From Sinohyriopsis cumingii (Eukaryota > Mollusca > Bivalvia > Unionida > Unionidae): 64,000 nt of DNA. The DNA lies in assembly GCA_028554795.2 (NCBI GenBank), contig CM068835.1:54338219-54402218 (forward strand). Direction: 5' to 3'. Under the pieces are notes generated by a model that made no database searches, was not told where the DNA came from, and worked only from the letters and a program-made list of their open reading frames with translations. Of this stretch, positions 45,784 through 58,170 are shown one piece after another. Numbering within the stretch: position 1 is the stretch's first letter; each line of letters opens with the position of its first letter. The position numbers were made by a program, and so were the translations under genes.

Positions 45784-47394
45784 ATCTTTTGTGGTCATTT
45801 ATGTCTTATTTTAACAGAAACACGTGTTAATCTTTATTCATATGTTTTTTTTTTCTTCTAACTTTATGTGAACTAAAAGATACAAACAAGTCTGTTTCCT
45901 CACTGGAAATATGTAAATTTAAAATATATCACTGTCCTGGTCACAAAAGCAAAGTCTGTGGGGAATAATAGCCATTTTCTATACTTTTTATGCGGAACCA
46001 ATTACTGAATAACACTTACTACCCAGGAAAAAATTGTGTTACATAATCCAAGCAAATGTTTTCTCTCAAATAATATCTAAACACAACATAAATACGTCTT
46101 CATGGTGAAGTTATAAGAACATAAGTAATAAGACCAAATAATAAAATTGTCTATTTTCACGCACTTGTATATAAGGACAAGGGGAAAAACGCATTTTACT
46201 CATACTAGCTGCGTAACATTTTATAAGTATCCCATATCTTAAAAGAACCAACTTGATCAAACCCATCCAACGGAAAATAACTCAGTTCTTCTAAAGTCCA
46301 TCTGTCCCCACCAGTCAGTGAAAACATACTCTAAAGTTATAAACATAATTTATTATTAATATTATTATTAATAATCATAATCACCTACTTCAACAAATAT
46401 TTATTGATCCTACGCAATCTACACTCATAATATCTTAAAAACAATGTTATACCCGAGTACAAAAATTAACTATCAAATATCTTGATCATAAATTATAATT
46501 ACAATTTACAGTAATGAACAAAAATATACAAAGTATAGACACAATCAGGTACCAAGAGTTAAATAAATATAGATATAAGTAGCTCTATACATATACTGTA
46601 CATGCCATCATAATGATATACTAAAATACATGGATTAAAAAAGAGAAGAGGACATGAGTCCTCACAGAGAAACATCAGTGATGAGAGTGTGAATGTTCAC
46701 ACACTATACACACGGACATATTATCATACTATCCGACACAAAAGAGTAGAAATACTCCACATACAATTAAAGTATCCATGGTAGTTTCAATTTTAGTCGT
46801 GATAGACATGCAAAAGCATAAAGGTGCACATAAAACAAAGAATATTTTGGCAGTTATTGACTGGTATATGTTTCTGAGAGATTTGGAGGCCCTGAAAAGG
46901 ATCGTTGTAGTTCTTACCCAAAGTTCGACAACACTTTGTGGCATCACTTCACTGTTCTTCTTCTAATCTTCTAAAGCGTCTCCATAGACCAATACTTGCT
47001 TAAGGCAACCATGCATTTCAAATTGCATTCATTTCTTCCAGATATCAGTGTCTCTGATCTTTGTGATGGCCGATGCTGATTTCACACTGTGACAGAATAA
47101 GGCAAGAAATAACTTAGAACGATTTGATAATTTTCATTGTACACGCGTACAACGTTACCTAGGGTGGGTAATTGTTTTTCTAGTTAAGCGACTGAACTAG
47201 CAAACATCTCGTCGTAGATGGCTTGCCGCGAAAGACAAAAAGCACTGTATGCATGGGTATTTTACCGTTAGAAATGCTCATTCTCCTCTAGATTTAAGGC
47301 AAGGTTTTCTCTAACTGACACACTGGTCTTTTGGATCTAGTCAAGGAGTGTACGTTCTCCATTTTTGTTCTACAGCCATAGGGCTGTCGATGCA

Positions 47395-47426
<32 letters not shown>

Positions 47427-48202
47427 TATCAGTCTGTTGGTCTGAATATCTGTATGTCAGTATGGGGATGGAAGCAGGTGTGACCATCAAGACCATACAA
47501 GGACGGGACCGCTGATTTGTAAACTTGTGCGCATGGTGTTTCCGTGAAGGGTGTGTGTGGCCAATACAAGTGTGGGACAACCGAAGAATTCAGGAGAACC
47601 GTGTGGTTTGACAATGGACACGTCGAAATGTTTCAATTTGCAAGATTTTACAAGTATTTATGAATGATACGTGGTTGTGAATCATACAGCTGTACAAATG
47701 ACTGAGTCACGAGTCATATGTTTGTTTCAATTGATTATGTTGCTTGAGTTGAGTACACTTGAGTCACTTTCATTACGTGAGATTTTGAGTCTCACGTTCA
47801 CTGCATGAGATTATTTGAATCTTACTTTCATTACATGAGATTATGTGAATTATACTTTCATTTTGTGAGATTATATGAATCTTTCCTTTATACATGAGAA
47901 TATATTAATCACATTTTGTTTTTCCATTTGTCAATGTTTGTGTGAAACAATTGAATCGGTCGTGTGTTTCGAGCTTGAAAGAATCCTTTTGAATTTATAG
48001 AGTATATACACATTTTTATAAATTAATTTCATAAACTTACCTCCTTCATGACATTGCGTGTTTTCATTTAATCCAATCATCCATTAAGGTCTATCATGTT
48101 ACACACGCATAAATTAATTAGAATCACGCAGCATGCTTGAAAGGATAGTCCATAATTCCACATAAATTGCTCTGAGAATAGGTGACAAAAGGCGAGGACG
48201 AG

Positions 48203-48205
<3 letters not shown>
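45784..48205. other. Intergenic with tandem repeat and (GT)n
   Basis: A (GT)n run at 47393-47422 and an approximately 36-bp tandem repeat with 'catgagattatttgaatctt' at about 47765-47900. No gene supported; short open frames overlap the repeats or lack motifs. Confidence 0.6.

Positions 48206-48281
<76 letters not shown>
48206..48281. repeat. (AT)n microsatellite, long
   Basis: About 38 AT units with no interruption. Confidence 0.98.
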
Positions 48282-48664
48282 CAGTGTTTTGGTGGCTCGT
48301 CGGCCGGATATGCTTCTTATATTAGGAGTGATAGTACAACTACTGCTTCTATAGCTAGCATTATTCTAGATAATCGCTTAGATTTGACTCGGGTTTTTGT
48401 GATTTCGTATCCTTGTAAGGACTGTTGCTGGTACCAACTTCTGCTCCTTCATCGTTGATTTTTAAAAGGAAACAATGATGATTTAAAGACTTTGTTTTGA
48501 AGACACTAACAACATGAAGAGGGTACTAGAAGCCGAGGTCGATAAATCAGCCCCACATCTGTAATGATAATGACTGGCATCTTAAGGGATTATATCGCCT
48601 GTTTTTTAAAACCTGCACAAATCTGCAGACAATATTGTCGGTATACATCTATGTATATCTTTTA
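48282..48664. other. Spacer, nothing recognised
   Basis: No gene or known repeat. Confidence 0.4.
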
Positions 48665-48970
48665 CGCTTACTGCCATTTCTCGAGGTTGTTGAAATACCG
48701 TAGGCTGAATGGTTCTTTGGTGATATTTACATAACACTTCCGATAAAATATTTTGCTTGACGCCTTGTAAATCCATGTAGAATAGCACAACCCTCTGTCA
48801 TGTGGCCATTTTGAATTTCGCGCTAGATGTGGCTATTACCAAATAGAGGTAAATGTCTAAACTGTACGCAGGTGTGTTCTGGAAAGATTTGCAATCAGCA
48901 TTTTAAAAAGCAAATGACAGACCCACGTATTGTCCCTCAGTTTCAGCACAGATTTTTTTCGGATTGGCTG
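48665..48970 (+). mobile_element. Dispersed repeat with coding-like core, copy 3
   Basis: Same element as at 33655-33960 ('atttctcgaggttgttgaa', 'catgtggccattttgaattt', 'aaagatttgcaatcagca'). Frame broken. Confidence 0.6.
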
Positions 48971-49387
48971 ATTATCGGTCTCCAAGAAAACAACAAGAGA
49001 ACATAACAACTCTGAACAGTAAAAACAAGGACGGAAGTGAAAATAAAACTGTGAGCTTGTTGCGGAAGATTTGGGCAGAATGAAAACATCTGAGAGAAAT
49101 GTATTAAAGTTTATTGGTGAGATACAAGAGAAAGAGACCACCACAATCCAAAACTTATAAAACTTCCACGACTACATTGACGGCCACCACTGCCATCAGC
49201 GGCAACAGTCACTACTATCACTAAAACAGCAGCAGCGGGAAGATTTGGACGTGGGAAAGGTTTAAGACAATTACATCCGATGTTCTGTGTCTTTCATCAA
49301 CAACCCTTTTCAATGCCGCACTTATCTCTCAGTAAAGAGATACTGGTCACAACTGCCAAATCAAATAAAACAAATCTCATTACAAAA

Positions 49388-49411
49388 GTGTGTGTGTGTG
49401 TGTGTGTGTGT
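49388..49411. repeat. (GT)n microsatellite
   Basis: Twelve GT units. Confidence 0.97.
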
Positions 49412-49499
49412 TTCGTTCAACAAATCAAAATATGGATACGCTTACGTTTTGGGGAATATTCACGTGAATAGGTATACAAATGAAATTTAAAATACATCA

Positions 49500-49915
49500 C
49501 AAAAGTATTTTCTTCTTCTACATGCTTTGTTTTCTTTAGTGTTTTCACTGGAATAGGTTCTTCTGGTGTTTCTTCTTCTTGCATTGCTTTGAATTCTTTT
49601 GTTGGGATAGACATTTTTCTATTTCATTTGCTTCATAAAGTTCATTCTTTTTCTCTTTTTCTTATTCTTGGACACACTGTCTAACAATGTCTTTTTTCTG
49701 ACATTTATGATAAGTCTCTTTCCTTTTGCCTCTGGATTCGCTCTCTCCTGACTTTGAGTTTCCTTTTCGTTGCCAATATGGACATTTGGTGGCTTAATGT
49801 AATTTCCTTTGACAATATAACATATTTCTTCACTTTTATCTCGAGAGGAGTAGCTGCAGTTTCAGCATAAAGCTTGCTGTTAAGTGTATTTATGGAATGA
49901 CTCAATAAATCTCTC
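49500..49915 (-). CDS. Candidate 3' exons of the gene divergent from NUDC
   Basis: Coding-like frames on the - strand: 'MEELRQILFDERFIESF' near 49940-49880, 'YIKPPNVHIGNEKETQSQE' to 'NKKKRKRMNFMKQMK' ending at a stop near 49628, and 'TKEFKAMQEEETPEEPIPV' downstream in another frame. The basic Lys/Arg-rich end with a nuclear-localisation look suits a nucleolar or nuclear protein. Splice sites that would join them are not resolved, and assignment to the gene starting at 51165 is inference. Confidence 0.35.
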
Positions 49916-50864
49916 ATCAAATAAAATTTGCCGTAGTTCTTCCATATTACCAGACTGAAAATGAATGTGTGCTTTCTATTTGGTAGAGTGGAGCTCTGTA
50001 TATAGGGAGAGAACGTAACTTAGTCAGATCCAACTAAAATTGTCGTGTCATGAAAATATCACACTCTTACAAGCCACAAGGAGAAACCAGAGGTCCAGCG
50101 ACGACGACGCATCATATGTTAAGAAAAGAGTTTTGCGGACTTTCCTCTGAGTGGTTTTAAAGAGGATATGAGTGATCCCTATCCAACACCATCCCCCGCT
50201 TCCTGAACCATAAGACCGGAAAAGTCTAAATCATCCAATGTAGAGAGTCGTTTCATATTCACCCAATCCTACAAAGAAACTTCCAGAAAATTTAGAACGG
50301 TTGCTTACATTTACATTTCTATTTTAGAACAGTTAAAACAGCAATGCCGACCTAAAGATTAATATTGTTTGAAGCTGTCGTTTACTGACTACAGTTTGAA
50401 ATCTCCTGTTTTGATCGAATTTAGCACACCTGCAGAATTAACCTTTACCAAACTCTTGTAACGATCAAACGACATCCAACAATGCATTGATGTTTTGACA
50501 TAACTAATGGAAATGTCACCCTTCATAAACAAACATATATGCTCTAAAGTGGCAGAAAACGCAAAAAGTTTTATTGGTAGATCAACTCAATACAAACTAT
50601 GATCAAGAATGACAACGACCACGATCAGATGTGTTTAGTTTGCTCTATCGTGGTCGCTCGAGGTCGTGGAAAGAAAACTGATACACTAAAATGGAATCGA
50701 TTATGGGCAAGCATTAGGAAATTGGACAAATGCAAACACACGAGAGACAGAAATTGTTTTGGAAAAAGCAGGAATGTTGAAAGAGACTGCCTATGGTGTT
50801 TCAGAAATGCAGAAGAATATAGAATCTAGACGTACTAGACCAACAACAGGCGTTGAAAGTTTAC
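49916..50864. other. Probable intron or spacer
   Basis: No exon with good sites is seen between the candidate 3' exons and exon 2 of the - strand gene, although at least one should follow exon 2 in phase 1. Confidence 0.35.
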
Positions 50865-50988
50865 CTATAAGTCGTTCGTAGAGGTTTTCTGTTTGGTGGA
50901 CCCCCTTTTCCAGACGGAAAATACATTCACGTCTATCATCACTTGTCAAAAGCATTAATTCTTTCACCGTCAACAACTCTTCAGACCT
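50865..50988 (-). CDS. Exon 2 of the gene divergent from NUDC
   Basis: The acceptor (GTGTCTAAG) at 50989-50990 is followed by 'RSEELLTVKELMLLTSDDR' and on to 'ENLYERLI', ending at donor G|GTAAAC (50864-50863). The exon is 124 bp, entering in phase 0 and leaving in phase 1. The helical, Leu- and Glu-rich peptide continues the sense of exon 1. I do not recognise the protein. Confidence 0.62.
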
Positions 50989-51072
50989 CTTAGACACGAT
51001 CATAAAATGAATAAGACAAGAACAATTAAAAACTTGGCTGTTTTTGATTACTAATAAAGAAAAATGACACAC

Positions 51073-51165
51073 CGAGATTCTTTCGAATATTCCAAGACAT
51101 AACTCTTTCTTCGTCTCTAACGATGTTGATAATGCAAAAATCCCATTTGGTAGAATTTCATCCAT
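51073..51165 (-). CDS. Exon 1 of the gene divergent from NUDC
   Basis: Begins with ATG at 51165 and codes 'MDEILPNGIFALSTSLETK' to 'GIFERIS' (31 codons), ending in phase 0 at donor CG|GTGTGT (51072-51071). The intron of 82 bp has a pyrimidine-rich 3' end. The gene reads away from NUDC. Unrecognised family; probably small, helical and intracellular. Confidence 0.65.
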
Positions 51166-51754
51166 GTCTTATTTGATCGAGTTGGAAATCGAAGAACATT
51201 CTTCTTCTTCTTCTTCTTCTTCTTCTTCTAATAATAATAATAATAATAATAATATCATCATCATCATCATCATCATCATCATTATGTATGATGCGCACAT
51301 TTATTTTGATGTACCACATGGTAATTTTGTCTCTGACTTTCGCTAATGATTTGTATTACTAAAAAGGAATTTCATCCACATCAACCAGTTTATCTCGTTT
51401 ACAAAGCTTATAACATGTTAGTTCATGCAGTTCATTTTTGCCATGCACTACGGCAATTACTTTTATTATTTACTCTCTGAAGAATTTCGGTATGAATCAA
51501 CTATTGCTTCAGATAAGATTATATGAAGGACCTTTTAAATTCTGACAATGAAACAAGGATTATGTATTGATATCATATTAAAGAAGTGACACCATGAACT
51601 TCACCTACTTCCTGTTCGGTTTGGTTCCAATCCGGTTCCGATTTCGTTCTGGCTCGTTTTAGGCGTTTCTGGAACTTCGGCCTACCGGAATATTGGGTTA
51701 TTCGACGACACGCCGCTACTTGCACTTTCGAGAAGTCCGCAGTATTAAGTAAAA
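51166..51754. promoter_or_regulatory. Bidirectional promoter region between two divergent genes
   Basis: The start codons of NUDC (51755, +) and the unknown gene (51165, -) are 590 bp apart, and no other gene lies between. The part next to NUDC (51600-51750) is less AT-rich than its surroundings and holds 'acttcctgt', an ETS-family core (inverse of CAGGAAGT). No TATA box is obvious, which suits housekeeping genes. Confidence 0.5.
51199..51283. repeat. Compound (TTC)n(TAA)n(ATC)n microsatellite
   Basis: Three adjoining trinucleotide runs inside the shared promoter interval. Confidence 0.97.
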
Positions 51755-51829
51755 ATGTCGGAAGATCCTGAAAGGTTTGATGGCATGTTGCTTAATATGG
51801 CAACACAGTTAGAAGGAGGTGTACCGGAG
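51755..51829 (+). CDS. NUDC: NUDC exon 1
   Basis: The exon codes 25 residues, 'MSEDPERFDGMLLNMATQ' and 'LEGGVPE', which is the conserved start of nuclear-migration protein NudC ('E-R-F-D-G-M-L-L-x-M-A-x-Q-x-x-G-G-V'). It ends in phase 0 at donor GAG|GTAATG. NudC binds the dynein/LIS1 system and acts as an Hsp90 co-chaperone through a p23-like CS domain in the cytoplasm and at the spindle. The start ATG is the first in the transcript sense. Upstream lies the shared promoter; the next coding exon is 9.2 kb away. Confidence 0.93.
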
Positions 51830-53559
51830 GTAATGATAATGAATATTCGAAACCCAAGCAGCCGTACTAGCAAGTATTTTCATTCATGCACTTTGTTATG
51901 TAGGCTTACGGGCATTACATGCACTCATTTTTGTCAGTACAGTTAACAACAAGACCCAACCCCCAACAAAATAACTGTTCATCATAGCCATTATTCCGAT
52001 AATTTGTTATAAGTAGTATTCGTTGCGAGCAGTGAATGACGTTGACAGGCACGCCACTGTGACCAAAATCATTCTTTACCCACCCCCAATTTTCTTTCGG
52101 AGCGGAAGCATGATTTGGCAACACTATTCTTGGTTGTCCCATTTTAAGCGTTAACTAGTACGAGTTTATTGTGAACTTCCCATTGTAGATATATTTAAAT
52201 TTCATTAGAGGTCAGTGCATTGCCTGCTAAAAAGTAGGAATTCGCCATCACCTTGCAATTTCGTCACTGGGTGGTCACACACCGGTGTTACGAAACACCC
52301 AGATCCACTCAAATCCACACCAAATAAAAAACAATCAACCTATATCTTAGTCACGTTCTTATATAAAGGCATTAGGTGTACGGACAGTGACAAATGAAAA
52401 TGTACTTAATAAGATGCATATAAATCTCATATAGTTTTAATTTTATACTTAAAATATATAGTGTTAGCTTCGAAATATGTGGCACCATCGCAAAAAAGCA
52501 AGGGTAGAAGCACGTAGCAAGAATGTGAAGATTGGTAAAGTCGCAAGCGATAATGAACAAAAACTACCAACTTTTTTAGTTTGCATTTTCACAGTTATGT
52601 TGGGTTAGATCGATTGAGAAATCTATAAATTGGTATCAGATTTGTCAAAATCGGTGATTGTTTAAGATTGTTATGACTTATTTACCTATATGGAAAATAT
52701 TCGTATAAGTGCATGGACTGACACAAATGAAGACGTACTTAATAAGATACATACATATTATAAACTGGTGTATAGTTTTAATTCTATGCTTTAATTCTTC
52801 ACTTATATTTCTATACAAAATCAGAGCCACATGTTTAACAAAATCTCTTTTCAGCCAAATTTAATTTTAGGTGATGAGTATCGGTTCCGACACTGTACTG
52901 ATAAAAAAAAAACAATAAAACACCTAATGTGATTTAATGAACAGAATGTAAAAAGAAACAAAACTGCACTATTACATACGTGCAAATTACAACACATTGA
53001 GAACTAAGTTACATTTTTAATGTTTTTATTGCCAGCAATTACAGGATTATGACCTCTTGGTACTAGTTGAATAGCAAAAAGATAACTCGACCATTGGGCA
53101 ATTGAGGCCAGGAGTTAATTATGAGAGTTAGAAAATTGTTGGCGCTCACAAAAGATGAAATGAATTGCCGAACAGAATCAGCAAGTGGCAAGTGATTCTT
53201 GTCGACAATTATGAAAATGAAGCCAATGAAAGAACCTGCCAAATAAGTTGGTCAAGCTGCAAGTTCTCAGTTACTCAATTAATTTAAACATCATATTTGT
53301 TTACCATCAACCAGCTAAAACCAGCCTTGATTTGTTTTTCATTGCATAATGAGTACTGACAATGGCCAGCATGTTTTCTTTGGAAATTGTGTGAGTTTCA
53401 GTTTTTGTATTCATCATTAATAAACTGAATGACAGTCTAAACAAAACATTATTGTGTTAAATACAAGCAACTAAATACAAGGTATATAATCGTAATGTTT
53501 CATGAGCTCATCTCTCATTTTGAAACAAAGCTTAAATACTGCATATTTCTTGTTTTTAT
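51830..53559 (+). other. NUDC intron 1, left part
   Basis: AT-rich intron sequence. A near-duplicate phrase ('ggcattaggtgtacggacagtgac' at about 52365 and 'agtgcatggactgacac' at about 52710, each followed by 'cttaataagatacata') indicates a decayed local duplication about 340 bp apart. Confidence 0.5.
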
Positions 53560-53566
53560 TTGTCAT

Positions 53567-53822
53567 TTTTTAAGTGAATCATGGCAGATTTCAGTAAAAA
53601 AATGCAATGCCAGGTTTCCATGTGGATGCAAATCAAATTGTTCAAACTACTGTGTTAAATGTTCATTTTGTAAGAACTGGTATCCTAGAAAATGTCAAGA
53701 AATCTCGGACGATGAATTGAAAATTTGGGGAAAGATTGATCTGGACTATGTGTGCATTTCGTGTCGTACATTGGATGGTAAAGAGTTTGACTACCTGATG
53801 GGCATGCATCGTCTGCAGAATG
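53567..53822 (+). pseudogene. PHD-like zinc finger exon of the transposon relic
   Basis: Cys-rich frame: 'CNARFPCGCKSNCSNYC', 'KCSFCKNWYPRKCQE' and 'DLDYVCISC', fitting a PHD-like finger (C-x2-C pairs around an aromatic/W-Y plus the C-x2-C end), with the expected His replaced by Arg/Tyr. It ends at a strong donor (AAT|GTAAGT at 53823). A pyrimidine-rich acceptor at about 53574 precedes it. The region 53823-55860 is probably an intron of the element with no visible gene. Confidence 0.6.
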
Positions 53823-55859
53823 TAAGTACCGGCATTTATTTATAATTTGTAACGAATTTTAATATGCATAGGTTAGCCATGCAAAAACTACATTCTTTTA
53901 CTAGAGACAACTAATTATGTGTTTAGTCATCATGTAGTGCCATGGATTTTGAACCGTTTCAGTGACGATTCTATCTACAAACAAATGCAGCCTATGCATG
54001 AATTTACATATTTTATCAAATATTTATATTTTTTTAAACAACATATTAAATGTGTGCTATAATTATGATACAACCTGATCACATGACATTGCAAATCAGT
54101 CGCACCAGGTGAATTTCATAACATGATGTAAGTTAGTCTTCATATCAGATGGACAAGAATGCATTCACATGTATATAGTGTATTGCACTTTTTGTGTGAA
54201 TACTGTTGTAAAATGATTCATTTACTAGAATGTTATATGGTCCATAGGTTGTTACTTTTTTCAATGTATATTTCCACTCACTGTTGTATTAAGTTATTGT
54301 CAACCAAAATTTTGAATCTTATTAATTGTAATATATTATATTTCACTTATAATGATGCAGTAAATTCAAAATGGTTGTTGGCTGGTAAAGTCTAGTAATG
54401 TTATGCCAGCCATCATACACATAGATCCAGCATGTTGAGTTTTGAAAAACGTTCAATTTTTTATAGTGGCCACTTGATTCGCAACATCTGCAACCATACA
54501 TAGCAAAAATAAATCGCCTGCCCCTTCATCTGCCTAGATCAGGAGAAGGCATTTGATAAAGTTAACTACAAATTTATGTTCATTACTTTAGAATCTTTAG
54601 ATTTCCATGCAAATTTCATGCCAGATTTAATATTTGTAGTGAATATACATCTTGCCATGGTTTATCTTTTTTGATGAAGGTAAATCACAAATATATATTC
54701 CTGATTGTTAATAAATATTTCATAAACACATAAGGCTACACATTTAAAATTTATATTAAACTAAATATAATATTATAATCAGCCGGTTTGGATAGTGCTC
54801 ACTTTGCATTAGTAAAGCATTTGAACAACTTACTTTGTCACAATGAATGTTTATTAATAATTTTCTATGTACATGTATGCGAAATTAATGGACACAACTA
54901 AGGGTGCGTACATATAAATTTTTATTAAAACAAGAAAAGAACAAACAGAAATCGTGTAAATCATACCAAGGGCATTGAAATCTAACTGTTACCCACAATA
55001 ATCGTTCCTTGTTACAGTTTCCAAATGTCAAACAGTAGTCTATGTTCAAGACACGTGTGATGATATGCATAGAGCAGATTCATTTGATAAATAAACAAGA
55101 TTTGTAGCAGCAATTGATTAAATCAGTTTTCATCACATTCAAAGCTGTTATGTAATTATAATCAGATTAAGGTCACGCTCAACCGTTAACAATATGGATT
55201 GATATAATCTTTGTCTCTTCAATGGCGATGGGTAGTGTAATCTGGAGAAAAAACATTGGACATAAAAAATTTGAAAAGTACGAACAGAAAAGCAATTAAC
55301 AGACAGACAACAAGGGATGAAATGAGACAGAAATTGAGGAATGACATTATAGTTATGCAAAATGATATAGACATATTATTTGTGGGAATTTATATATAGC
55401 GCAAAACATACCAGATAAACCAAATAAAGATTATTTCGTGGTTGTGGTGGTTTTAATAAAATCAATAGTGATAGTAAATATGTGTCATGAAAGAATTAAA
55501 GGGAAGGAAATTGAAGAGGCAAGATGTTGGAAAGGAAAAATAAAATATAGAGGTAATGCTATTGTTAATTTTTTTAATTCTTTGCAACTTTGTGACCTTT
55601 TTTTAAATTTTTTATATATAAGCCTGTGGATGCATGACCCTTGTAGTAAGATAATACCAAGGCCTGAATCAGTTGTTGTATCAATAAGACCATATGTGTG
55701 TTATGGAATTTATGATTCGATCTACTTATCAGTGTGTTTGTCCATTGTATATCACTTGTGGATGCTCTCTGACAAATTAATCTCTTGATTACAGACAGTC
55801 GAGACAAAGGTCCTGGTGAAGTTAACAGCAGCAGTCCAACGTCAGACCCTTTTTAAAAT

Positions 55860-56430
55860 CTAGTTCAAACCAGTATGTGACAAGGGCGTTGTTGTCCCTC
55901 CCATCAGAGTGGAGTGCTAAGGAAATGATGATTAAATATTTTGATGAAGTCAGCAGTGACCCGATAATCACAACTGGTAACGGCGACTGCCTATTAAATG
56001 CAGTGTCCCTTCTCCTGTATGGAGACGAAAGCAAATCAGTTACGCTATCATACCTGGCTTCGCATGGTACGCACTTCAACATTGTACATGAATCATCCGC
56101 AAAGGAAGCGCATACAATGTAACTTTTATATTTATCACCATCTTTTGAAGCTACCTGTATTGACTGCTACAATTGGTGTTTTCTCATCTGCATGGACAAT
56201 TTTGGCTCTCTGTGATATTATCCAGCATTCGGTGCAGATTTTGTACCCTACGGTCAATGGCATGAATGACTTGGCACACATTTTAAACATGGCTTTCAAA
56301 CTGTCTGCAGACGTACCAGTAGTACATTCAATGATTAGTATTCTCTGGTATGCTTAAGGGCAACTCCCAAAGCAAGGATCTTGGTATGCAGTAAACCATT
56401 TTGTTCCTGTAGTCGATATGAAATGTAAGT
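55860..56430 (+). pseudogene. OTU-family cysteine protease relic
   Basis: 'YFDEVSSDPIITTGNGDCL' leads into the catalytic Cys motif (N/D-G-D-C-L) at about 55979, and 'VNHFVPVVD' near 56391 supplies the catalytic His. Between them, in another frame, 'LYPTVNGMNDLAHILN' matches the same region of copy A ('LYPRMNG'). At least three frame changes. OTU proteases remove ubiquitin-like tags; the His-Asn/Asp and Cys roles are from the family. Confidence 0.68.
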
Positions 56431-56552
56431 CAAAGAACCCTTTGACACAAAATGAGGATGATATGGACCATAGATATGAGTAATATAAGAACAGTGCGGT
56501 CAATAATTTATTAACTCCTGATTCGCTGAACTGCAGTGCGAGTTTAGATGAT

Positions 56553-57330
56553 TTGTCTGACATTTTACAAACCGATGAGTATGAAGAAGACAGTTACATT
56601 ATGGAAGCGGAAACCACCTACGAATGTAGGGAATCACTAGATCCTTGTACCGTATCTGATGTGTCAGATGTCAATACTCACCATAAATCAGCTCCATTTC
56701 AAGCGATGATGCCAGCTAGCAGCCCTGGAAACTTCATGACCTACGAGGAATTACTGAAAGTTATTATGTCCACTGAAAGAGGAATAAAAAGCAACCCATA
56801 CATTGTCATTGAAGCATCTGAGGACAATAATGGTGCAAAAATCTTCCCCAATGACTGTGGTGTTTGGGATTGGATAAGTACTACAACAGTTAATAAGACT
56901 TTTGTTGTCATCGATTCTGTTGACAATTACATACCATGTATATGAAAAAGGAACAGTACTGTGTCAAGAAAATGGTCAAAGGTGCGATCACATATGAACC
57001 AATATTTCCTTAGCCATCAAGTGTTTTAACACTGCATAGATATTATACTAAATTGATGGAAGACAGATCATTCAAAAAATGCACAACAACAAATGCTGGC
57101 CATTGTGGAATACTGTGGCAAAATGCCAATAATCTTTATAAAGCACGGAAATACTAAGAAATTGGAGCCATATGTAAGGACAGACCCAAAATTTATTCTG
57201 AGAGCAGATGAAATGGCAAAGCATGAGAAAGTCGGCAATGTTCTGACAAAACTTATAGCAGACAACAGTTCCACTGCTTCAAAATCTATGAAACAAATAA
57301 ATGACAAGAAATTCCGAGACTGCAGATGAA
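56553..57330 (+). pseudogene. Linker and N-terminal transposase part
   Basis: An acidic frame ('DEYEEDSYIMEAETTYE') is followed by 'CGVWDWISTTTVNKTFVV' and, after frame changes, 'FILRADEMAKHEK' and 'MKQINDKKF'. The order suits the region between OTU and DDE parts in related elements. No separate domain call. Confidence 0.5.
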
Positions 57331-57374
57331 AACGTTAAGAAAATACGAACTCCAGAATAAATATAGCTGATGAT

Positions 57375-57830
57375 GTGGTCAGTGTTTTAAGTGAGCTTCA
57401 CAATAATCCAGTCATCCAACAAATAATTTTGATGAAACACAAGAAACCTGTTGTCATTGTTTATAGCAACCAACAGATGGATGATACGATCAGAAATTGT
57501 GAAGGAGATGACGGGAGTGTTCTAGGCGTTGATAAAACTTTCAACTTGGGACATTTCTGTGTAACAGTCTTTTCCTACAAAAACCATTGTGTGACAAGCA
57601 ATAGAACCAACGATTTTCTGCTAATGTTTGGGCCATGCATAATACATTTTGATGCCAAAGAGGAAACTTACATGAGATTTTTCTCACATGTTAGCGATCG
57701 ATTTGGACACAAAGCGTGATAAACCATTGAAAGTGATGAAGAAAAGAGCATGACAAACACCCTGAAAGCCAAATTACTGCAGGCAAAATTTCTGTTATGT
57801 ACCAAACACATTCATGACAGTGTATGATGA
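57375..57830 (+). pseudogene. MULE-type DDE transposase core
   Basis: 'SVLGVDKTFNLGHFCVTVF' holds the first catalytic Asp; 'GPCIIHFDAKEETYMRFF' holds the second acidic region; and the next frame has 'SDEEKSMTNTLKAKLLQAK' and 'FLLCTKHIHDSV', the C-x-x-H signature that follows the third acidic residue in Mutator-like transposases. A frame break lies near 57719. The assignment to the MULE superfamily is from these spaced motifs. Confidence 0.65.
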
Positions 57831-58170
57831 CATCATCAAGAAAATGGGGCATATATACTGGCCCATAAAAGAATAATCAAAATCATTTTTGAAAAAAATG
57901 ATGGAATAATATTTGCCTCAGATGATACAGAATTTGATTCAAGATGTCATAATTTGGAACCCTGTTTACAACAATTTCCAGTTTTCAAGTCATGTTGGCA
58001 AAGATTCGTGTTGAGCAAAATCACCACATATGTCTTCCGTCCATTACGCGAAGGAGTAATCAATGCACCATGGACAAATAATAACAGTGATTCCATGAAT
58101 ATAAGTAAAGGCGGCAGTTAATGGGGACAGAAACAAGTTCCCAGAACTTATTGAAGAGACTGGAACTATT

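Noticed and set aside
51164..51346. Poly-Ser/Asn/Ile frame on +
   Set aside because: Translates the compound trinucleotide microsatellite in the shared promoter.
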